Shown: piece after piece, positions 50,965 through 60,167 of the stretch
How the letters are laid out: each line of letters starts with the position of its first letter
Position numbering within the stretch: the stretch's first letter is position 1
Origin: REEB95 sp963785735
Lineage (GTDB): Bacteria; Pseudomonadota; Alphaproteobacteria; ATCC43930; CGMCC-115725
Assembly: GCA_963785735.1 (NCBI GenBank)
Contig: CAWAWJ010000001.1
Location: 1 to 64,000, forward strand
Direction of reading: 5' to 3'
DNA: 64,000 nt
Translations under genes and position numbers: made by a program
The notes under the pieces: model-generated
Databases searched by the model: none
What the model was told of the DNA's origin: nothing
Seen by the model: only the letters and a program-made list of their open reading frames with translations

Positions 50965-51897
50965 TCACGAACCCGGCCATTTGCGGTTGTGGTTCTCGAT
51001 CGCCTTCAGGGTTTCGACCGGCGCGAAATCGTCGGTCAGCACCTTGGCGTTGGGATCGATGGTGGTTCCGAGATCGGGCGGCAGGCGCTTGCGGTCGCCG
51101 AACATCCGGGTCAGATCGAAGCGGAAGCCGTAAGCCGCCTGGCGCTGGGCCGCGACCTGCTGGAGATCGTCGGGCGGGCGCGGCGGGCCGTCATAGGCGA
51201 CGGTGACGACATTGCCCTCGGCGACGTAGAAGTCGAGTTGCGGAAAGACCGCGTGGATCGTCTTCACCGCCGAATCGAACAGCATGGTCGAAGGCTCGAT
51301 GTTCTGCGCCACCACGCCGCCCTCGGCGAGGTGGGCCTTGACCAGCTCGTAGAATTCCTTGGTCAGCAGGTGGAAGGGCACGAAGGGCCCGCGATAGGCG
51401 TCGATCAGGATGACGTCGTATTTGTCCTTCGATTCCGACAAGAAGATGCGGCCGTCGCGGTTGACCACCTTGAAATTGGGCTCGTCGTGGATGCCGAAAT
51501 ACTTGCGCGACAGCTCGACCACGGCGGGATCGAGCTCGACCGAGGTTACAGTCGCCTTCGGCAGGAAACGGTGGAGATACCAGCTGGTGCGCCCGCCGCC
51601 GAAGCCGATCTCGAGGATGGAGCGGATGTTCTTGGCGTAGATCAGGCTTTCGGTCATGTAGCGCGTATAGGGAACCGGCAGATCGCGGTCGTCGAGCGTG
51701 TTGTAGATGCTTTCGGTGTAGATGCGCTGGTTGTAGCCGAAGGTCATGCTGACATAAGGACCTTCGCGATAGACGTAGATGTTGTTGTAGAGCGATTCGC
51801 GGGAATCGATGAGCGTGCGCGCGGCCTGCGCGTGGGCGGGCGGCGGCGCCAAGGTCCAAGCCAGCATCAAGCCGCCGATGAAAGCAAAGCGCATCAT
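50965..51897 (-). CDS. Exported spermidine-synthase-like protein
   Basis: 310 aa. Signal peptide MMRFAFIGGLMLAWTL...PAHAQA, then a class-I methyltransferase-like fold of the spermidine/spermine synthase kind: ILEIGFGGGRTSWYL (nucleotide loop), VTSVELDPAVVELSRKYFGI and DVILIDAYRGPFVPFHL. Polyamine synthases are cytosolic, so a Sec signal on this one is odd; substrate is unknown. It is probably the enzymatic half matching the adjacent membrane protein, 1 nt away. ATG 51897 overlaps the crotonase stop. Confidence 0.83.
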   Translation of the reverse strand: MMRFAFIGGLMLAWTLAPPPAHAQAARTLIDSRESLYNNIYVYREGPYVSMTFGYNQRIYTESIYNTLDDRDLPVPYTRYMTESLIYAKNIRSILEIGFGGGRTSWYLHRFLPKATVTSVELDPAVVELSRKYFGIHDEPNFKVVNRDGRIFLSESKDKYDVILIDAYRGPFVPFHLLTKEFYELVKAHLAEGGVVAQNIEPSTMLFDSAVKTIHAVFPQLDFYVAEGNVVTVAYDGPPRPPDDLQQVAAQRQAAYGFRFDLTRMFGDRKRLPPDLGTTIDPNAKVLTDDFAPVETLKAIENHNRKWPGS

Positions 51898-52700
51898 TTC
51901 CCCTTGAACACGGGCTTGCGCTTTTCGACGAAGGCGCGGCGGCCCTCGATGTAATCCTCGCTGGCGAAGCATTGCTTGACGAGATCCGCGCAGCGCGCGC
52001 GGTCGATCTCCGAGGCGGGCTTGAGCAGTTCCGCGATCACGCCCTTGGTGGCGGCAATGGTCAAGGGCGCGTTCTCGGCGATCTTGGCGCAATAATCGCG
52101 CGTATAGGCCTCGAGCTGGGCCACCGGCAGCACGCGGTTGACGAGGCCCATCTCCTTCGCCTCGACAGCGTCGAAATGCCGCGCGGTGTAGAATATCTCC
52201 TTGGTGTCGGCCGGGCCCGCCAGATCCATCAGCTTCTTGATGTCGGTCCAGCGGTAGGAAACCCCGAGCCGCGCCGCCGGGATGCCGAAGCGCCCGCTTT
52301 CCGCCGCCAGGCGCAAATCGCAGGAAAGCGCCACGCCCACGCCGCCGCCGATGCAGAAGCCGTGGATCATGGCGAGGGTCGGCTTGGGACAGGATTGAAT
52401 CCGCGCGACCGCGGCCTCGCTCACCTTGTCGTAATGCGCGATCTGCTCGGGCGACGCGCGCACCTTTTCGAATTCGGATACGTCGGCGCCGGAGATGAAG
52501 GCCTCTTCCCCCGCGCCGCGCAGCACCACGACGCGGATGTCCCGATCGCGCTCGAAGCGGTCGAGGATCGCCGGGATCGCCGCCCACATGTCGAGCGACA
52601 GGGCGTTGCGCTTCTCCCGGTTGTTGAACACCATCCAGCCGATGGCACCCTCGGCTTGCGCCAGGAGGCGCGGCGTCGGCGAAACCGCGCCGGCGCTCAT
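51894..52700 (-). CDS. Enoyl-CoA hydratase-related (crotonase) protein
   Basis: 268 aa. Segments EEAFISGADVSEFE and HGFCIGGGVGVALSCDLRLAA form the oxyanion hole. In the catalytic region (ARLGVSYRWTDIKKLMDLAG) the common acidic residues of hydratases are missing, so isomerase, hydrolase or decarboxylase activity is as likely. Overlaps the CoA-transferase upstream and the spermidine-synthase-like gene downstream, both by 4 nt. Confidence 0.85.
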   Translation of the reverse strand: MSAGAVSPTPRLLAQAEGAIGWMVFNNREKRNALSLDMWAAIPAILDRFERDRDIRVVVLRGAGEEAFISGADVSEFEKVRASPEQIAHYDKVSEAAVARIQSCPKPTLAMIHGFCIGGGVGVALSCDLRLAAESGRFGIPAARLGVSYRWTDIKKLMDLAGPADTKEIFYTARHFDAVEAKEMGLVNRVLPVAQLEAYTRDYCAKIAENAPLTIAATKGVIAELLKPASEIDRARCADLVKQCFASEDYIEGRRAFVEKRKPVFKGK

Positions 52701-53869
52701 ATCACCCCCTCGTTCCGCAATCGCGAAATATCCTGGCCTTGATAACCTAGCTCGCGCAGCACCTCGTCGGTGTGCTCGCCGCGCTCGGGCGCGGGAGCGC
52801 GCATTTCCCATGGCGTGCGCGACAGGCTCACCGCCTGGCCGACCAGCTCGATCTCGCCGAGCTCCTTGTGCCGCACCTTGCGCGCCATCTTCAGATGCTT
52901 CACCTGGGGATCGGCGAACACCTCGTTCATCTTGTAGATCGGACCGGCGGGCACGCCCGCCTTAGTCAAGAGCCCGATCCACTCGGCCGAGCTTCTGGCC
53001 GGCGTGATCTTGGCGATGAGCGCGTTGAGCTTGTCGCGGTTCTCGCGCCGCGCCTCGGGCGTCGAATAATCGGGATCGGCCGGCAGATCGGGCCGGCCGA
53101 TGGCGGCGCAGAGCCGGCGGTAAAGCTCCTCGCCCGCGGTGGCGATGTTGATGAAGCCGTCCTTGGTCGGGAACACGCCGGTCGGGATGCTGGTCGGATG
53201 GTTGTTGCCGGCCTGGCCGGGGATTTCCCGCTTCACCAGCCAGCGCGCCGCCTGGAAATCGAGCATCGCGATCTGCGAGGACAAGAGCGAGGATTCGACA
53301 TACTGGCCCTCCCCCGATTCCTCGCGTTCCAACAACGCGATCAGAATTCCCATGGCGGCGAAGATGCCGGCGGTGAGATCGGCGACCGGTATGCCGACCC
53401 GCACCGGGCCCTGCCCCGGCAATCCGGTGATGGCCATGAGCCCGCCCATGCCCTGAGCGATCTGATCGACGCCCGGACGCTCGCGATAGGGGCCATCCTG
53501 GCCGAAGCCCGAGATGCTGGCATAAACGAGGCGCGGATTGACCGGCTTCAGGCTCTCGTAATCGACGCCGAGGCGGAATTTGACGTCGGGACGGAAATTC
53601 TCGACCAGCACGTCGGCCGAGGCCACCAGCTTCTTCAGGATGGCGACGCCCTCGGGCTTCTTCAGATCGAGCGTCAATCCCCGCTTGTTGCGGTGGATGT
53701 TCTGGAAATCCGGGCCATTGCGCTCGCCGCCCAATCCGCCGTCGCCCTTGGGATCCTCGATCTTGACGACATCGGCGCCCCAATCGGCGAGCTGGCGCAC
53801 GCAGGTGGGGCCCGCGCGCACGCGCGAGAGATCGATCACCTTGAAACGCGACAGCGGCAGCTTGCTCAT
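52697..53869 (-). CDS. CaiB/BaiF (family III) CoA-transferase
   Basis: 390 aa, complete. GADVVKIEDPKGD, NRNKRGLTLDLK-type CoA-binding region, SGFGQDGPYRERPGVDQIAQG, and the candidate nucleophile Asp164 in IPVADLTAGIF. First gene of the five-gene overlapping operon 53869-49399. Substrate unknown; its pairing with a crotonase fits activation and processing of a branched or hydroxylated acid. Confidence 0.92.
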   Translation of the reverse strand: MSKLPLSRFKVIDLSRVRAGPTCVRQLADWGADVVKIEDPKGDGGLGGERNGPDFQNIHRNKRGLTLDLKKPEGVAILKKLVASADVLVENFRPDVKFRLGVDYESLKPVNPRLVYASISGFGQDGPYRERPGVDQIAQGMGGLMAITGLPGQGPVRVGIPVADLTAGIFAAMGILIALLEREESGEGQYVESSLLSSQIAMLDFQAARWLVKREIPGQAGNNHPTSIPTGVFPTKDGFINIATAGEELYRRLCAAIGRPDLPADPDYSTPEARRENRDKLNALIAKITPARSSAEWIGLLTKAGVPAGPIYKMNEVFADPQVKHLKMARKVRHKELGEIELVGQAVSLSRTPWEMRAPAPERGEHTDEVLRELGYQGQDISRLRNEGVI

Positions 53870-54234
53870 GGAATCCCGGAGTTCAGCCGATGCCGATCGG
53901 CGGCGGCGGCAGAAGGAATGTTGCCGAGGCCCGGTGAGTCGCGCCATGGCCCAGGCTGGCCACGCCCAGCGGGGTCCGGGTCCGGAGCGAACGCAGGGAG
54001 GGCGCGGCGGCGGTCATGGAGGCGCAGCATACACGCCCGTCCCGCCCCCGCCCAAGCGGGCTGTAACAATGATTTACACGCCTGACCGAGGCGCACCCTC
54101 GGCCGGGAGAATCAAGCTTAGGCCGGGTTTATTTAATATTTCCGGCCTATTCTGTTCTCGACCTTTAACCCCGGCCATGATTTGATCGCAGACCCTTCGG
54201 GGCCGGGGACGCGGGGAACCAGGACCAACCCTAG
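53870..54234. other. Intergenic region between divergent CaiB and DedA genes
   Basis: 365 bp. The right half has an AT-rich patch (TTTATTTAATATTTCC, about 54127-54142), a likely promoter zone for the DedA gene. No further gene, tRNA or hairpin terminator seen. Confidence 0.35.
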
Positions 54235-54831
54235 ATGAATGTTCAGCAGATCATTCTGGAACACGGAGCGTGGTCCTACGTGATCACTTTCGCGTGGACT
54301 TTCTTCGAGGGTGAAACTTTCGTTCTGTTCGCCGGCTTCGCCGCGGCCCAGGGCCTGATGAGCGCGCCGCTGCTGATGATCGCCGCCTGGCTCGGCAGCT
54401 TTGTCGGCGATCAATGCTATTTCTGGATCGGCCGGCGCTTCGGCCTTCGCGTGCTGGCGCGCCAGCCCTTGTGGCGCGAGCGGGTCGACATCGCGCTCGG
54501 CTGGCTCAAGCGCTACGACGCCGGCTTCATCCTCAGTTTCCGGTTCATCTATGGCGTGCGCAACTTCTCCTCTTTCGCGCTCGGCATCAGCGGCATCAAC
54601 TGGAAGCGCTTCATGATTTTGAATTTCCTCGCCGCCGGCGTGTGGGCGGCGGTGTTCACCGGCGTGGGCTATCTCTGCGGCCATGCGCTGGAGCGCATGC
54701 TGGGCGAGGTCGCGCGCGACTTCGGACTGATCATGCTCGCGATATTCGCGCTGCTGCTGGTCGGATTCCATTTCGCCCACCGTCACCACAAGCGGCGGCG
54801 GGCGGCGGCCTTGGCGCAACGGTCTTCTTGA
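54235..54831 (+). CDS. DedA family membrane protein
   Basis: 198 aa, four to five hydrophobic segments. DedA/VTT features: FFEGETFVLFAGFAAAQG with the conserved acidic residue, GSFVGDQCYFWIGRRFG, and FILSFRFIYGVRNFSSFALGIS, the R..R..G pattern. DedA proteins are thought to move lipids or support membrane potential. C-terminus is strongly basic. Confidence 0.9.
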   Translation: MNVQQIILEHGAWSYVITFAWTFFEGETFVLFAGFAAAQGLMSAPLLMIAAWLGSFVGDQCYFWIGRRFGLRVLARQPLWRERVDIALGWLKRYDAGFILSFRFIYGVRNFSSFALGISGINWKRFMILNFLAAGVWAAVFTGVGYLCGHALERMLGEVARDFGLIMLAIFALLLVGFHFAHRHHKRRRAAALAQRSS

Positions 54832-54842
54832 GCGTAAAAAAA

Positions 54843-55349
54843 ATGAAGAGGCGGCGGATGTTGATGTTGCGTGGAATGGCGGCGCTCGCGGCCCTCGCGG
54901 CTTCGACGGCGCTGGCCGCCGCTGGAACGGCCTGCTACAGCGCCAGCGACCTCGCCGCCGATCAAGCGATGAAATACCAGACCGAACTCATGGTCTACAG
55001 CGACACCTGCAGCCGCGGCAACTCCTTCACCAATTTCCTCCTCCATAACCGGGCGGCGATAACCGAATATCAGCACCAGCTGGTCGAGCGCTACCGCGCC
55101 GCCGGCGTCCACGGCGCCGAAATCGCCCTCGACAATTACCTGACCTATCTCGCCAACCAGGTGTCGCTGCTCATCAACGGCCAGCCGACCGGCAGTTTCT
55201 GCAACGACAAGGAGCGTTATTTCGCCGAGGCCGAAGCCCTCAACGCCGAAAGCCTGCGCCATCTGGTCGAGGCGCGCACGGTCGAGCATCAGAAGGAATA
55301 TGTCCGCTGCGTCGCCAAGGCGGATGCGGCCGGCAACGCCGGACGGTAA
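54843..55349 (+). CDS. Small exported protein, four or more cysteines, unknown function
   Basis: 168 aa from ATG 54843 (163 aa from ATG 54858, which has AAGAGG at a good distance). Basic n-region MKRRRMLML, Ala-rich core, cleavage near AAAGT. The mature protein is helical with Cys in TACYS, SDTCSRG, GSFCND and VRCVA, likely two disulfides. I do not recognise a family. Confidence 0.75.
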   Translation: MKRRRMLMLRGMAALAALAASTALAAAGTACYSASDLAADQAMKYQTELMVYSDTCSRGNSFTNFLLHNRAAITEYQHQLVERYRAAGVHGAEIALDNYLTYLANQVSLLINGQPTGSFCNDKERYFAEAEALNAESLRHLVEARTVEHQKEYVRCVAKADAAGNAGR

Positions 55350-55377
55350 CCCGTATCTTTATTTATTGCGGGACGCT

Positions 55378-56268
55378 TCAGCCCGTGGGGCCGAGCGCGC
55401 CGGCCACCAGCCGGCGGGCCAGCATCTCGGGCGTCAGCCCGCTCAAGCCATAGGCGAAATGCGGCGACAGGCTCGCCGCCACCGGGGAGAGCGAACCGGC
55501 ATCGGCCGCCGCCAGCACCGCGCCCGCGCGGCGCACCAGATCGAGCCGCATCGCCACCATCAGCCGCGCGCCGATCCCGGCGGCGTGAACCGCCCAGGAC
55601 ACGGCTTCCTCGGCCGACAGATCGGCGGGCAACACCAGCACCGGTTCGGCGCGCGCCGCTTCCTTGAATTCCTTGAGGCGCAACGATCCTTCTTCATCGC
55701 CTTGCGTGACGCCGGCGGTATCGATGATGACCGTGCGCCTGTCCGCCCCCGCCACCACCGCGCGCAAGCCGGCGGCGTCCTCGGCCACGGCCAGCGCCGT
55801 GCCGAGCGCGTTCATGTTCTGCTCGAGTTGCGCCAGCCCGCCGACATGCGCCGTGTCGGTGCTGACCACCAGCACCCGGCGCGGATCGAGCCGCGCGGCG
55901 AGCTTGGCCGCGAGCGCCGTCTTGCCCGCGCCCGGCCCGCCCAAAAGCATCAGCGCGGGCCCGCGCAGCATGTCGTCGAGCGCGACGAAGCGGAAATGAG
56001 ATCCCAGCGCGGCGGCCAGGCGCTGCTCCGGCCGTCCGCGCGGCGGTATGGCGGCAAGCGCGTTCAGGCGTTCGATCAAAGCGGGCGGCACGTGCTGGGC
56101 GCGCAGGATTTCGGCGAGGAAGGCGAGCTCGTCGCTCGGCCAGCCGAAGCTCTGCATCCCCGGCCCGAGACGCCTTATGCCGGGCATGGCTTCGCCCGGG
56201 CCGGACGCGGCGGCCGGACCGGCCTCGCTCAGCGGCGGCAAAGGCAAAGGGGTGGAACGCAACGCCAT
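55378..56268 (-). CDS. SRP-type GTPase-like protein, FlhF-related
   Basis: 296 aa. A P-loop GGPGAGKTALAAKLAAR is near residue 112, followed by VSTDTAHVGGLAQLEQ and VIIDTAGVTQGDEEG, the G2/G3 arrangement of SRP54/FtsY/FlhF GTPases; the usual TKLD is replaced by MRLDLVRRAG. The N-terminal 100 residues are Pro/Ala-rich with a helical segment. FlhF helps place polar flagella, but no flagellar gene lies in this window, so the role is uncertain. Confidence 0.75.
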   Translation of the reverse strand: MALRSTPLPLPPLSEAGPAAASGPGEAMPGIRRLGPGMQSFGWPSDELAFLAEILRAQHVPPALIERLNALAAIPPRGRPEQRLAAALGSHFRFVALDDMLRGPALMLLGGPGAGKTALAAKLAARLDPRRVLVVSTDTAHVGGLAQLEQNMNALGTALAVAEDAAGLRAVVAGADRRTVIIDTAGVTQGDEEGSLRLKEFKEAARAEPVLVLPADLSAEEAVSWAVHAAGIGARLMVAMRLDLVRRAGAVLAAADAGSLSPVAASLSPHFAYGLSGLTPEMLARRLVAGALGPTG

Positions 56269-56309
56269 CGAAATCTCCGGATGCCAGCCTGGAGCATGGC
56301 AAACAAATC

Positions 56310-57461
56310 TTAAGAATTCGTGGGCGGGCCGGCGGCAATCATGCGGCCGAGAACCAAGGCCAGGGCCACGCTCAGGGCGGACAGCCCGGCCATGGCGAGA
56401 TAAGCCAGGCCGCCGAAGGCGCCGTAGAGCGCCCCCGCCGCCAGCATGAAGACGCCGAGGCCGATGGCGCTGTTGACCGCGGCGCAGACCGCCTGGCCGG
56501 TGGCGGCATAGCGCGGCGGCAAGGCGCGCGAGAGATACTCCATGGCCGCCACCCCCACCGCCGCGATCGTGCCGGCATGGAGCAGCTGCGCCAGCACCAG
56601 CGCCGGCAGGCTGGCGGTGAAGGCGAGCGCCGTCCAGCGCAAGACGCCGCAGGCGGCACCCAGCGCCAGGAGCGGGGCCAGCCCCAGCCGCGCCACGAGC
56701 TTGGCGCCGAAGAAGAACAGCACCGCCTCGGCCATAGCACCCTCGGCCCAGAGCCAGGCGATGGTGACGTCGGAAAAGCCCTGGCTTTGCCAATGGATCG
56801 TGCCGAAAGCGTAATAGACGCTGTGGCTCGCCGTGTTGAGCGTGAGCATGGACAAAAAGACGAAATTGCGCCGGTTCAGCAGAAACCGCCACGAAGCCGG
56901 ATTTGCCGCGCCGTGAAGATGGGCCGCCGCGCGCGGCAGGAGCGCGCAACTCAACAAGTTGAACGCCGTCAGGCCGATGATGAGATAGAGGATGGTGTCG
57001 GGCCCGCGCCCCTCGAGCACGCGGCCGCCCAAGAGCGTCGCCAAGATGAAGCTCAACGTGCCCCACATCCGCACGCGGCCATATTGCAATTTGCCGCTCG
57101 CGGCGAAGCCCAAGGCCAGCGCCTCGCCGATCGGCAGGATCGAGGCGAGACACGCCGCCGTCAGCGCGTTGAGCAAGGCGAGCACGGCGAAACCATGCGC
57201 CGGGATGCAAAGCAGATAGCCCGCGATGCAGGTGAAAGCGAGCAGCAGCATCACCCGCCGCGCATCGCCGCTACGGTCGGCAATCCCCCCGGTCAGCGGA
57301 CCCGCCGCCACCTTGACCCATTGGCCGATGGCGAGCAGCGCCCCGATTTCGCCCGGCCCCAATCCGCGCGAGGCGAGCCAGACCGGCCAGAACGGCAATT
57401 GCACCCCGCCCGCCAGGAAAAAGGCGCCGTAGAACAGCGAGAGGCGGGATGAAGCGGGCAC
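56310..57461 (-). CDS. MFS transporter, HcaT-like
   Basis: 383 aa with about twelve hydrophobic segments. FYGAFFLAGGVQLPFWPVWLASRGLGPGEIG at the start and the loop GGIADRSGDARR after helix 2 match the MFS_1-like group that includes the 3-phenylpropionate transporter HcaT. Starts at GTG 57461; no ATG fits the conserved N-terminus. An aromatic acid substrate would suit the catabolic genes around but is inference. Confidence 0.85.
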   Translation of the reverse strand: MPASSRLSLFYGAFFLAGGVQLPFWPVWLASRGLGPGEIGALLAIGQWVKVAAGPLTGGIADRSGDARRVMLLLAFTCIAGYLLCIPAHGFAVLALLNALTAACLASILPIGEALALGFAASGKLQYGRVRMWGTLSFILATLLGGRVLEGRGPDTILYLIIGLTAFNLLSCALLPRAAAHLHGAANPASWRFLLNRRNFVFLSMLTLNTASHSVYYAFGTIHWQSQGFSDVTIAWLWAEGAMAEAVLFFFGAKLVARLGLAPLLALGAACGVLRWTALAFTASLPALVLAQLLHAGTIAAVGVAAMEYLSRALPPRYAATGQAVCAAVNSAIGLGVFMLAAGALYGAFGGLAYLAMAGLSALSVALALVLGRMIAAGPPTNS

Positions 57462-57574
57462 CGCCGGAGTTTGGCGGGGGCCGATTCCGCGCGCAACCCC
57501 CTCGCCCCGGCCCCTCGCCGGGCTCCTCGCCCGGCTTGACTGTGACAGGCGCGCGGCCTCACTTGGGAGCCGGC

Positions 57575-58228
57575 ATGGAACTTCCCTTCGAATGGGGCGC
57601 GGCGGGCGCGCTCATCTCGGTCATCATCATCGACGTGGTGATGGCCGGCGACAACGCCGTGGTCGTGGGCATGGCCGCGGCCACGCTGCCCGAGCATCTC
57701 CGCCGCCGGGTGATCTTTCTCGGCATCGTCACCGCGACGGTGATGCGCATCGCGCTCGCCAGCGTGGCGAGCCATATCCTCGACATCATCGGCCTGACAT
57801 TGGCGGGCGGCGTGTTGCTGCTGTATGTCGCGTGGAAATTCTACAGCGAGCTGCGCGAGATGCGGGCGCGCAAGGGACGCCGGCGCGCCATCCGCTATCC
57901 GCGGAACCTGGCTTCGGCGGTGTTACGCATCGCCTTTGCCGATCTGTCGATGTCGATTGACAATGTGCTGGCGATCGCCGGCACGGCGCGGTCGCATTTT
58001 TGGGTGCTGGTGATCGGGCTGCTCTTGTCGGTGGCGCTGATGGGCTTTGTCTCGCAGATGGTGGCGCGGCTCCTGCACCGCTACCACTGGATCGCGTGGC
58101 TCGGCCTCGCCATCGTCACCTTCGTGGCCTGCAAGATGATTTACGAAGGCTCGGTCGAGGTGATCGACCACGCCTCGGTTCAGGCGGTTTTGGCCTGGGC
58201 CGGGCTGTCAATGAACCGGGTGTTGTGA
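57575..58228 (+). CDS. TerC family integral membrane protein
   Basis: 217 aa, about seven hydrophobic segments. DVVMAGDNAVVVGMA and FADLSMSIDNVLAIAG are the two acidic DN motifs of TerC proteins; members related to YjbE/YkoY export manganese. GGGAG before ATG 57575. The last 15 or so residues are encoded by repeat copy A, which elsewhere is the reverse strand of an ABC exporter's 3' end, so this tail may be acquired. Confidence 0.88.
   Translation: MELPFEWGAAGALISVIIIDVVMAGDNAVVVGMAAATLPEHLRRRVIFLGIVTATVMRIALASVASHILDIIGLTLAGGVLLLYVAWKFYSELREMRARKGRRRAIRYPRNLASAVLRIAFADLSMSIDNVLAIAGTARSHFWVLVIGLLLSVALMGFVSQMVARLLHRYHWIAWLGLAIVTFVACKMIYEGSVEVIDHASVQAVLAWAGLSMNRVL
58184..58226. repeat. 43-bp direct repeat, copy A (left edge of island)
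   Basis: Matches 63488-63530 in the same direction at 40 of 43 positions. Read on the minus strand it would encode ...RFIDSPAQAKTA, the C-terminus of the ABC exporter at the right edge. Here it forms the 3' end of the TerC gene. Confidence 0.8.
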
Positions 58229-58323
58229 ACGATTAAACCGCCGGAGAACGCTTTGCCTCCGATAGCGGACATTCGATCGTCGTCGCGGGCGAGGATGGCG
58301 GCAAACGCCTCAGAACGGCAGGT

Positions 58324-59778
58324 TCACCCGGACTTGGGCGGCGGCCTGACCGTTTTCCGGCTAAAAGGCCGGGATCTGCGCCACCCCTCGACCATCAGCA
58401 TGGCGCCGCAGACCAAAGCCGTAACAATGGCGGGCCATAGGCCAAGAATATAACGCGGCACACCTTCGGAAAATATCGCACTGAATAGAGCGCCGCCATG
58501 CGCAACGAGCGCGGCAAAGCAACTTATAGCCATTAAGGGAGATGCCGTGCCCCTCAAAGCAAGGGCAATGGCGAGGATCGCCATGAAGCCGGTCATCAAG
58601 CCAACAATTCGGAATGCCGGACGAATCACTATGGCCGCTCTTGATGTTCTTTTAGCTCCCAGATCCGACACATACTCGCCGAACGGCAACGGCCGATGTT
58701 CGTCTAGAAACGCATTGAATGGACCGGCAAGGCCGGGATGGCTTTGCGAATACAGCGTCCATAATGCCCGATAGTCCGTCCACACCAGATCGGCATAGGA
58801 GAGCGGAGCACGGGCGATCCTGGCAAGGCCCGCACGCAACTCGGCCGCATTCATTGCCGCGTCGGATAGACCGACATTCATTCTCAGGATGTTCGCTCTC
58901 AGATCCCCGCTACAAGCGTTAGTGATGCAATTCTCGTAATAGACCGTAAGCGGCGTTCGGATATCCGCATTCGGCGCCTCGGCCAGCAGGGTTCGGATCG
59001 GCTGAAAGTCGTGCTCCATGGCAATCGCGAACTCGCGATCCACCGGATTGGCCGGCGGACGATCCGGTTCCGGTGCATCGATTACGGATGCCTTCCCGAA
59101 GAATTGCGGGCCGGCAAGAGAGCTCAGCCCGGCGGTGCCGTGAAGCCAGCGCGAATAGCCTTGCTCCACCGCCACGATCGCCAGCATGGGAAGAATGGCG
59201 GCCAGCAAAGCGCGCGATAGATTCGCGCCGCCCTTTCTCCGCATCAGGACAAGCATGATGAGCGCGGGCAAGAGCACGATGCCCGTTGGCCGAACCGTGT
59301 AACTCATGCCGGCGAAAATGGATGCGATCAAAATGGACTTGGCGTCGGTAAAAACGGCATATCTTAACGAGCACGCAAGCGCGATCATAAGAAGGGCGCA
59401 GAACAAAGATTCAGTCAGGATTTTCGCATGAAAGGCGTTCACCTCGGGATTTGCAAACAGCAAGACCATAAGCGCCGCAATGGCGGCATAAAGGTTGCGC
59501 CGTCCGGCTATGATTGCCGGGAACTGACTGCAAAGAATTGCGGCCGACAGGGCATAGAGGATCGGCTGTAGGATTTCTGCCGCCATTGGGCCTAACGCCC
59601 ACAGAAACAGGGGATAGCCGGACGTGCGGGCCGGCGAGAAGCCGAGATAGCCGTAGGAGTCGGCTTCGAGAATCGGCGACGATGGAAGCGTTAGAACACC
59701 GAACGCAGCATAGATAATCGCGGCGGCGCCGATTGGCACGGATGGTGAAATTCTGGAGGCCGCTCGCCAAAATCGCAT
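58324..59778 (-). CDS. Polytopic membrane protein, GT-C glycosyltransferase-like
   Basis: 484 aa with about ten to eleven hydrophobic segments. An early loop ILEADSYGYLGFSPARTSGYPLFLWALGP resembles the acidic first loop of GT-C (GT39/ArnT-like) transferases; a large soluble loop follows the middle helices (VIDAPEPDRPPANPVDREFAI...). Probably transfers a sugar or similar group from a lipid carrier outside the membrane; family assignment is tentative. Lies inside the putative island. Confidence 0.65.
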   Translation of the reverse strand: MRFWRAASRISPSVPIGAAAIIYAAFGVLTLPSSPILEADSYGYLGFSPARTSGYPLFLWALGPMAAEILQPILYALSAAILCSQFPAIIAGRRNLYAAIAALMVLLFANPEVNAFHAKILTESLFCALLMIALACSLRYAVFTDAKSILIASIFAGMSYTVRPTGIVLLPALIMLVLMRRKGGANLSRALLAAILPMLAIVAVEQGYSRWLHGTAGLSSLAGPQFFGKASVIDAPEPDRPPANPVDREFAIAMEHDFQPIRTLLAEAPNADIRTPLTVYYENCITNACSGDLRANILRMNVGLSDAAMNAAELRAGLARIARAPLSYADLVWTDYRALWTLYSQSHPGLAGPFNAFLDEHRPLPFGEYVSDLGAKRTSRAAIVIRPAFRIVGLMTGFMAILAIALALRGTASPLMAISCFAALVAHGGALFSAIFSEGVPRYILGLWPAIVTALVCGAMLMVEGWRRSRPFSRKTVRPPPKSG

Positions 59779-59834
59779 CGGTGCCGATCCTGTCCCGGAC
59801 TGCCTGCGAAAAGCAGTGGAGCTAGAATACTAGA

Positions 59835-59981
59835 TCAGGCCGCCGGAGCGAAGATTGCATCGGTCACGGCCTTCGTGTTGAGCAATTCGTTTGCGTTCTC
59901 ATAAGCGATTTTCCGATAAGCCGGCGCCCATGTCGGGGGCGCGATGGGCGCCAAGACCAATCCGGTTAAAATCCCACGCAT
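59835..59981 (-). CDS. Small peptide of 48 residues
   Basis: ATG 59981 with AAGGAG upstream at a proper distance. MRGILTGLVLAPIAPPTWAP gives a weak hydrophobic N-terminus, then AYRKIAYENANELLNTKAVTDAIF. No family recognised. The Shine-Dalgarno is the main support; a longer frame upstream looks like non-coding sequence. Confidence 0.4.
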   Translation of the reverse strand: MRGILTGLVLAPIAPPTWAPAYRKIAYENANELLNTKAVTDAIFAPAA

Positions 59982-60167
59982 GTATTTTCTCTCCTTCACG
60001 CCGATAGGGCAACCATAGGCGGTTGCCGGAAATCCCAGCCAGCCTTGCCTCGGGACGGCATTACCAATGTCCGCTTGGGGGTCAAAAGCGGAAAAACAGC
60101 TTTTCGTTAGAAGCGCTCTTTTGGCATGATAGAAAGTCCATGAAGCGGTTTTCGCGAGGGGGAAATA

